From Asticcacaulis sp. UBA2476 (GTDB lineage Bacteria; Pseudomonadota; Alphaproteobacteria; Caulobacterales; Caulobacteraceae), in assembly GCA_002342035.1 (NCBI GenBank), contig DDPE01000023.1:1-8998 (forward strand): a stretch of DNA of 8,998 bases. Direction: 5' to 3'. Both the position numbers and the translations under genes were made by a program. Below, in pieces: positions 5,681-8,998 of the stretch. Numbering within the stretch: position 1 is the stretch's first letter; each line of letters opens with the position of its first letter. Below the pieces are notes generated by a model. The model was not told where the DNA came from and searched no databases. It was given only the letters and a program-made list of their open reading frames with translations.

Positions 5681-7120
5681 TCCGACAGCCATATTTATGA
5701 TCCTATCAAGCCGTTTGACCCGCATGGCCCTCACGCTGACTTCAGCTTCAGCCGCCTGCCGCTGGGCGAGGATCGCCAACGGGTCGCTATCATCGGCACC
5801 GGCATTGCCGGACTGTCGGCAGCGTGGATGCTGAAAGATCGTTACGACCTGACGGTATTTGAAAAATCCGACCGCCCCGGTGGCCATTCCCACAGCTTTA
5901 ATGCCGGGACAGAGGATACACCGCTGTGGATCGACATGGGTTTTATCGTCTTTAACAACCCTTGCTATCCTAATCTATTGGCCTTGTTTGATCATTTGGG
6001 CGTGGCCCATGAGCCGTCTGACATGTCGTTCGGTGTCAGTGTCGATCAGGATGGACCGGGGCACTTGGAGTATGCCTCAACCAGCCTCAATGGCCTGTTT
6101 GCTCAGCGCCGCAACCTGATCCGTCCCCGGTTTTTGAGCCTGCTTAGCGATATCATGCGCTTTTACAAACACGCGCCGATTGATACCAAGGCCCTGACCT
6201 CCGACAGCTATACTTTGGGCGAGTACCTGACCGATAAACGCTATGGCCGGGCGTTTATCGATGATCACCTGCTGCCGCAGGCCGCGGCGATCTGGTCAAC
6301 CTCGGCGCGCGAGATCATGGACTATCCGCTCAAGGCCTTCATTGCATTCTTTGAAAACCACGGCCTGCTGCGTCTGAAAGACCGCGTGCCGTGGCGGACG
6401 GTGACGAATGGCTCTCAAGCCTATGTCGAAAAACTGACGGCGACATTCACAGACCGCATCAAAACCAATACCGCCATCCGAACCGTTATCCGTCATGAGC
6501 GTGAGGTCATTGTCATCGATGAATATGACCGCGCTCACCGCTTTGATCATGTTATCTTTGCCAGCCATACGCCCGATACGCTGGCCATGCTCGGTGACCC
6601 CGATGACATGGAAACCGATATCCTAGGCGGCATCAGCTATACGCCCAACACGGTTGTCCTGCATACCGATGCGAACCTGATGCCCAAGCGCCGCCACGCC
6701 TGGTCAAGCTGGAACTACATCGGCAAAGGCGCGGACCATGACCGCCAGTTGTGTGTCAGCTACTGGATGAACCGGCTTCAGAACCTGAAAACCGACACGG
6801 ATTATTTCGTCACCCTCAATCCGGTCACGCCGGTTGATCCGTCCAATATCATATCGGTGGCCGAGTTTGACCATCCGCTGTTCAATGCTCGCGCCTTGAA
6901 GTCTCAGCAGCATATTGAGCTTATTCAGGGCGTGCGCCGGACATGGTTTTGTGGGGCGTGGATGGGGCATGGCTTTCACGAAGACGGCCTGCAATCCGGG
7001 TTGGCGGTAGCCGAAGCCTTGAGCGGGTTGAAACGTCCGTGGGCGTTTGATGCGGCCCAAAGCCGCATTGCGTGGCGGCCCAAACCGGCCGACTATGCGG
7101 CCGATATAGCTGCCGAGTAG
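5678..7120 (+). CDS. FAD-dependent amine-oxidase-like oxidoreductase (COG2907 type)
   Basis: Flavoprotein of the NAD(P)/FAD-binding amine oxidase/desaturase-like superfamily, likely acting on lipid acyl chains. The Rossmann signature VAIIGTGIAGLSAAW lies at residues 36-50 with the GxGxxG glycines 40, 42 and 45. Glu62 follows beta-strand 2 (TVFEKSDRPGGH, 59-70) and should bind the ADP ribose. A C-terminal FAD motif, FCGAWMGHGFHEDGLQSGLAVAEAL, spans 424-448. No signal peptide or membrane helix is evident. The 480-residue length suits the family, with a polar N-terminal extension of about 30 residues. The ATG at 5678 has GAGG seven bases upstream. The DUF1365 gene follows after four bases, so they form an operon opposite rpoE-chrR. 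Relatives accompany Cfa-like and DUF1365 genes in many proteobacteria and belong to the singlet-oxygen response in R. sphaeroides. A fatty-acid desaturase role like UfaD is possible but not shown here. Confidence 0.87.
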   Translation: MSDSHIYDPIKPFDPHGPHADFSFSRLPLGEDRQRVAIIGTGIAGLSAAWMLKDRYDLTVFEKSDRPGGHSHSFNAGTEDTPLWIDMGFIVFNNPCYPNLLALFDHLGVAHEPSDMSFGVSVDQDGPGHLEYASTSLNGLFAQRRNLIRPRFLSLLSDIMRFYKHAPIDTKALTSDSYTLGEYLTDKRYGRAFIDDHLLPQAAAIWSTSAREIMDYPLKAFIAFFENHGLLRLKDRVPWRTVTNGSQAYVEKLTATFTDRIKTNTAIRTVIRHEREVIVIDEYDRAHRFDHVIFASHTPDTLAMLGDPDDMETDILGGISYTPNTVVLHTDANLMPKRRHAWSSWNYIGKGADHDRQLCVSYWMNRLQNLKTDTDYFVTLNPVTPVDPSNIISVAEFDHPLFNARALKSQQHIELIQGVRRTWFCGAWMGHGFHEDGLQSGLAVAEALSGLKRPWAFDAAQSRIAWRPKPADYAADIAAE

Positions 7121-7124
7121 CTAA

Positions 7125-7946
7125 ATGAACGCGCCCTTCCTCGCCCCTGCTGAGCATAGAATCAACCGGCCAGATGCGCTGGCCGTAGGTCTTTATGCGG
7201 GCGATGTGCTGCATGTCCGCTATGCGCCGAAATCACACCGGCTGAGTTATAAAGTGTTTCAGGTGCTGCTCGATCTGGATCATCTGGACGCCGATTTAAA
7301 GCCCCTCAAATGGTTATCGCTGAACCGGTTTGGCTGGCTTAGTTTCCATGAGGCCGACCACGGCCCGGATCAGGCCGACACAGCCCGCCCGCTCAAGGAC
7401 CGCGTGGTGCGCCATCTGAAATCGCGAGACATGTACGCCGACGGCGACCAGCTGTTTCTGCTGACCATGCCGCGGGTGCTGGGCTATGTGTTCAACCCGA
7501 TCAGCCTCTATTTCGTGCAGGCCCCGGATGGCCAGATCCGCTGTGTGGTCTATGAGGTCAACAACACCTTTGGCGACCGCCATTCTTATGTTTTGCCGGT
7601 TGAGCCCCACACCCGCCACATCCATCAGCACAGCGCCAAGCGGCTGCATGTATCCCCGTTCATGGACATGGATATGAGCTATGATTTTGACCTGACCGCC
7701 CCGCGTGAGACCTTTGCGCTCAAGATCATGTTGCGGCAAAAGGGGGAGAATATGCTGCTGGCGGCCTTTACGGCCAAGCGCGAAGCGTTAACGGATAAGG
7801 CCCTGATGCAGCAGTTTTGGGGCCTGCCGTTGATGACGCTGGGGGTCATGGCCGGCATTCACTGGGAAGCGCTGAAAATCTGGCTGAAAGGCATCACGTA
7901 CCGCCCTAAGCCGCCGACTGCGAAATCGTCAGCCTCAGTCGGGTAA
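7125..7946 (+). CDS. DUF1365 domain-containing protein (COG3496)
   Basis: Protein of unknown reaction, 273 residues, conserved next to COG2907 and Cfa-like genes. Family motifs are clear: YAGDVLHVRYAPKSHRLSYKVF at residues 24-45, RVLGYVFNPISLYF at about 116-129, EVNNTFGDRHSY at about 143-154 and KRLHVSPFMDMDMSYDF at about 169-185. The many conserved His, Asn and aromatic residues suggest an enzyme or ligand-binding protein, but no catalytic residue is established to my knowledge. A hydrophobic stretch near 234-250 (LPLMTLGVMAGIHWEAL) may associate with the membrane. It starts four bases after the FAD oxidoreductase stop and should be co-transcribed and coupled with it. The probable terminator lies about 75 bases downstream. 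A role in phospholipid acyl-chain modification under photo-oxidative stress is inferred from neighbours. Confidence 0.88.
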   Translation: MNAPFLAPAEHRINRPDALAVGLYAGDVLHVRYAPKSHRLSYKVFQVLLDLDHLDADLKPLKWLSLNRFGWLSFHEADHGPDQADTARPLKDRVVRHLKSRDMYADGDQLFLLTMPRVLGYVFNPISLYFVQAPDGQIRCVVYEVNNTFGDRHSYVLPVEPHTRHIHQHSAKRLHVSPFMDMDMSYDFDLTAPRETFALKIMLRQKGENMLLAAFTAKREALTDKALMQQFWGLPLMTLGVMAGIHWEALKIWLKGITYRPKPPTAKSSASVG

Positions 7947-8021
7947 CTCTGTAAGGCTTAAACCGGCACAGACATGCCAGCGTCTGAACGTCGCTAAAAA
8001 CCGTCCCCCCAATCTTTTCCC

Positions 8022-8063
8022 CGCCGAAAACGTATTTTTGCGCTCGCAAAAAACTTTTCGGCG
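8022..8063. terminator. Nested inverted repeat, probable bidirectional terminator between convergent genes
   Basis: The outer arms CGCCGAAAA (8022-8030) and TTTTCGGCG (8055-8063) are perfectly complementary. The inner arms TTTTTGCG (8035-8042) and CGCAAAAA (8045-8052) form a second stem, separated from the first by a small asymmetric internal loop. A/T-rich runs sit within the arms on both strands. It lies between the ends of the rightward DUF1365 gene and the leftward Lrp-type gene, where a shared terminator is expected. The U-tract is internal to the stem rather than trailing it, so efficiency is unclear. Confidence 0.6.
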
Positions 8064-8068
8064 AGTGC

Positions 8069-8533
8069 TTAAAGCATCTTCACGGTGCGGATCGAAAACT
8101 GCGACACCAGCTTGGAGACCCCCGGCATGGTCGACAGCACATCACGGTGGACGTCCTCATAGGACAGGCTATCGCGCAGCACGATTTTCAGCAGATAATC
8201 CGCCTCACCCGACATCAGGTGACATTCTTCGATCGGCGCGCACGTTAAGGCGACCTTTTCGAACTTCTCAAAGGTCTCACGGCGCTGGTCCTGCAAGGTG
8301 ACGTGGACAAACACCGTCCCCTGCTTGCCCTGCACATTTTCAGCGATGACGGCGCGGTAGCCGGTGATGATGCCGCGCTGTTCTAAAATCTTGACGCGGC
8401 GGTGGGCCGCTGACGGGCTTAAGCCGACCTTTTCGCCCAGTTCCGCCGCCGTGGCGCGTGCATCCGCCCGCAAAACCTTAATCAGTTCGCGGTCGAAGGA
8501 ATCGAGATCGGAAAATTTATCGGCATTGGCCAT
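8069..8533 (-). CDS. Lrp/AsnC family transcriptional regulator
   Basis: DNA-binding regulator that normally responds to an amino acid. From the ATG at 8533 the product is 154 residues, the usual size. The N-terminal winged helix-turn-helix covers about residues 10-60, with LDSFDRELIKVLRADAR leading into the recognition region LSPSAAHRRVKILEQRGII (38-56). The C-terminal RAM ligand-binding domain covers about 72-150, including IEECHLMSGEADYLLKIVLRD. The frame stays open to an ATG at 8590 that would add 19 residues. That stretch overlaps a palindromic operator-like region and the family start fits 8533 better, although 8533 has no obvious Shine-Dalgarno. It is divergent from alanine dehydrogenase, a common arrangement in which the Lrp-type protein activates or represses ald in response to alanine. 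That role is inferred from position. Confidence 0.9.
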   Translation of the reverse strand: MANADKFSDLDSFDRELIKVLRADARATAAELGEKVGLSPSAAHRRVKILEQRGIITGYRAVIAENVQGKQGTVFVHVTLQDQRRETFEKFEKVALTCAPIEECHLMSGEADYLLKIVLRDSLSYEDVHRDVLSTMPGVSKLVSQFSIRTVKML

Positions 8534-8571
8534 GTTTTTGAGAATATCTGGCGCAACTTGGCAATTCAAGC

Positions 8572-8583
8572 TGCAAATTTGCA
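8572..8583. promoter_or_regulatory. Perfect 12-bp palindrome, candidate Lrp-type operator
   Basis: TGCAAATTTGCA is an exact palindrome with an A/T centre in the lrp-ald intergenic region, 39 bases before the regulator's ATG at 8533. A/T-rich palindromes beside an Lrp/AsnC gene are typical autoregulatory sites. A related GGCAATTC lies just to its left (8560-8567), possibly a second half-site. Confidence 0.4.
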
Positions 8584-8598
8584 AAAACATCTTATGGT

Positions 8599-8620
8599 TT
8601 TCGTATCATTATCAACGAAA
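8599..8620. promoter_or_regulatory. Inverted repeat TTTCGT-N10-ACGAAA, candidate operator
   Basis: Perfect 6-bp arms at 8599-8604 and 8615-8620, with centres 16 bases apart, lie midway between the divergent regulator and ald. The right arm touches the presumed ald -35. It could be a dimer-binding site for the Lrp-type protein. Confidence 0.35.
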
Positions 8621-8637
8621 TAACACTGTGATCACAA
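8608..8637 (-). promoter_or_regulatory. Candidate promoter for the Lrp/AsnC gene
   Basis: On the minus strand TTGTGA (8637-8632) and GATAAT (8613-8608) are 18 bases apart, a fair housekeeping-type match. It would give a transcript starting near 8601. The -35 lies inside the TGTGATCACA palindrome also placed in the ald promoter. Confidence 0.35.
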
Positions 8638-8648
8638 CAGGCTATAAT
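8620..8648 (+). promoter_or_regulatory. Candidate ald promoter with palindrome in its spacer
   Basis: A perfect TATAAT -10 (8643-8648) has a partial -35, ATAACA (8620-8625), at 17 bases. The 10-bp perfect palindrome TGTGATCACA (8627-8636) lies between them, so a bound regulator would directly affect RNA polymerase. Transcription should start near 8655, shortly before the AGGAGG at 8663-8668. Confidence 0.5.
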
Positions 8649-8674
8649 CACTGGAAACCGACAGGAGGCCGCTC

Positions 8675-8998
8675 ATGAAAATCAGCGTTCCGAAAGAAAT
8701 CAAAAACCACGAATACCGGGTGGGCTTAGTGCCGGATTCGGTGGCGGAGCTTACCCATCACGGCCATGAGGTCTATGTGGAAACACTGGCCGGGGCCGCC
8801 ATTGGCTTTTCAGATAAGGACTATCTGGCCGCCGGTGCGGTCATCGTCGCCACCGCCGAAGAGGTCTTCGCCGTCGGTGATCTGATCGTCAAGGTCAAGG
8901 AGCCGCAGCTTCACGAATGTGCCCGCCTGCACCCCCATCAAACCCTGTTCACCTACCTGCATCTGGCCGCCGATAAACCGCAGGCGCAGGCCCTGATG
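8675..8998 (+). CDS. ald: Alanine dehydrogenase, N-terminal part (runs off right edge)
   Basis: NAD-dependent enzyme that interconverts L-alanine with pyruvate and ammonium, used for alanine catabolism or ammonium assimilation. The 108 visible codons show MKISVPKEIKNHEYRVGLVP (1-20), VKVKEP (72-77) and TYLHLAAD (93-100). Arg15, Lys75 and His96 correspond to the pyruvate-binding and catalytic residues of characterised alanine dehydrogenases. The NAD-binding Rossmann domain lies beyond the window. The ATG at 8675 is well supported by AGGAGG six bases upstream. It is divergent from the Lrp/AsnC gene, which probably controls it through the palindromes between them. The protein also resembles the N-terminus of the PntA transhydrogenase family, but the start motif and regulator context favour Ald. 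Confidence 0.94.
   Translation, partial: MKISVPKEIKNHEYRVGLVPDSVAELTHHGHEVYVETLAGAAIGFSDKDYLAAGAVIVATAEEVFAVGDLIVKVKEPQLHECARLHPHQTLFTYLHLAADKPQAQALM

Noticed and set aside
5498..5893. Minus-strand open frame across the rpoE/FAD-oxidoreductase control region
   Set aside because: It overlaps the start of the FAD oxidoreductase and the promoters, and its translation resembles no known family.
7314..7739. 141-residue open frame antisense to the DUF1365 gene
   Set aside because: The plus-strand frame carries all the family motifs; the antisense frame is an incidental open frame.
8534..8590. N-terminal extension of the Lrp/AsnC protein from ATG 8590
   Set aside because: It would make the protein longer than usual and would place an operator-like palindrome inside coding sequence; the start at 8533 fits the family.
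8627..8636. TGTGATCACA as a CRP/FNR site
   Set aside because: CRP and FNR half-sites are separated by several bases; here the halves abut with no spacer, so it is kept only as a generic palindrome.
1..8998. Mobile elements, CRISPR arrays, tRNA or rRNA genes, prophage or defence systems
   Set aside because: No transposase, integrase, repeat-spacer pattern, cloverleaf or defence-gene motifs were seen on either strand; the genes are all core-like or regulon genes with similar codon use.

Overview
The window looks like chromosomal DNA from an alphaproteobacterium, most probably a member of the Caulobacterales with moderate GC content. This is inferred from the xseB-ispA-dxs gene order, the RpoE/ChrR (ECF11-type) sigma/anti-sigma pair with its lipid-modification genes, and general codon use. 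No species call is possible from the sequence alone. Gene density is high. There is no sign of mobile elements, CRISPR arrays, or tRNA or rRNA genes, and no gene-free stretch exceeds 300 bases.

Left part (1-1679, all minus strand): an isoprenoid precursor operon read right to left as xseB (exonuclease VII small subunit), ispA (farnesyl/geranyl diphosphate synthase) and dxs (DXP synthase, N-terminal 126 codons only, running off the left edge). Two intergenic hairpins (427-448 and 1723-1765) may punctuate it. Just upstream is a histidine-phosphatase-superfamily gene (1777-2433).

Central part (2505-7946): a divergent cluster that looks like a singlet-oxygen/photo-oxidative-stress regulon. Leftward runs rpoE-like sigma factor, chrR zinc anti-sigma factor (ATGA overlap), a DUF2177 membrane protein (2-nt gap) and a cyclopropane-fatty-acid-synthase-like SAM methyltransferase. 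Rightward runs an FAD-dependent amine-oxidase-like oxidoreductase (COG2907 type) and a DUF1365 protein (4-nt gap). The region between the two arms carries two back-to-back candidate ECF promoters of the TGATC-N18-TA type. The working model is that ChrR holds the sigma factor until singlet oxygen or a related stress releases it; the sigma factor then transcribes both arms, and the enzymes modify unsaturated acyl chains in membrane phospholipids. The Cfa-like enzyme lacks two residues that bind the catalytic bicarbonate in true cyclopropane synthases. That points to methylation, possibly on the way to methylated or furan fatty acids, rather than cyclopropanation.

Right part (8022-8998): a nested inverted repeat, probably a bidirectional terminator, separates the DUF1365 gene from a convergent Lrp/AsnC regulator. 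The regulator is divergent from an alanine dehydrogenase gene (ald, first 108 codons, running off the right edge). Their shared intergenic region holds several palindromes that are good operator candidates.
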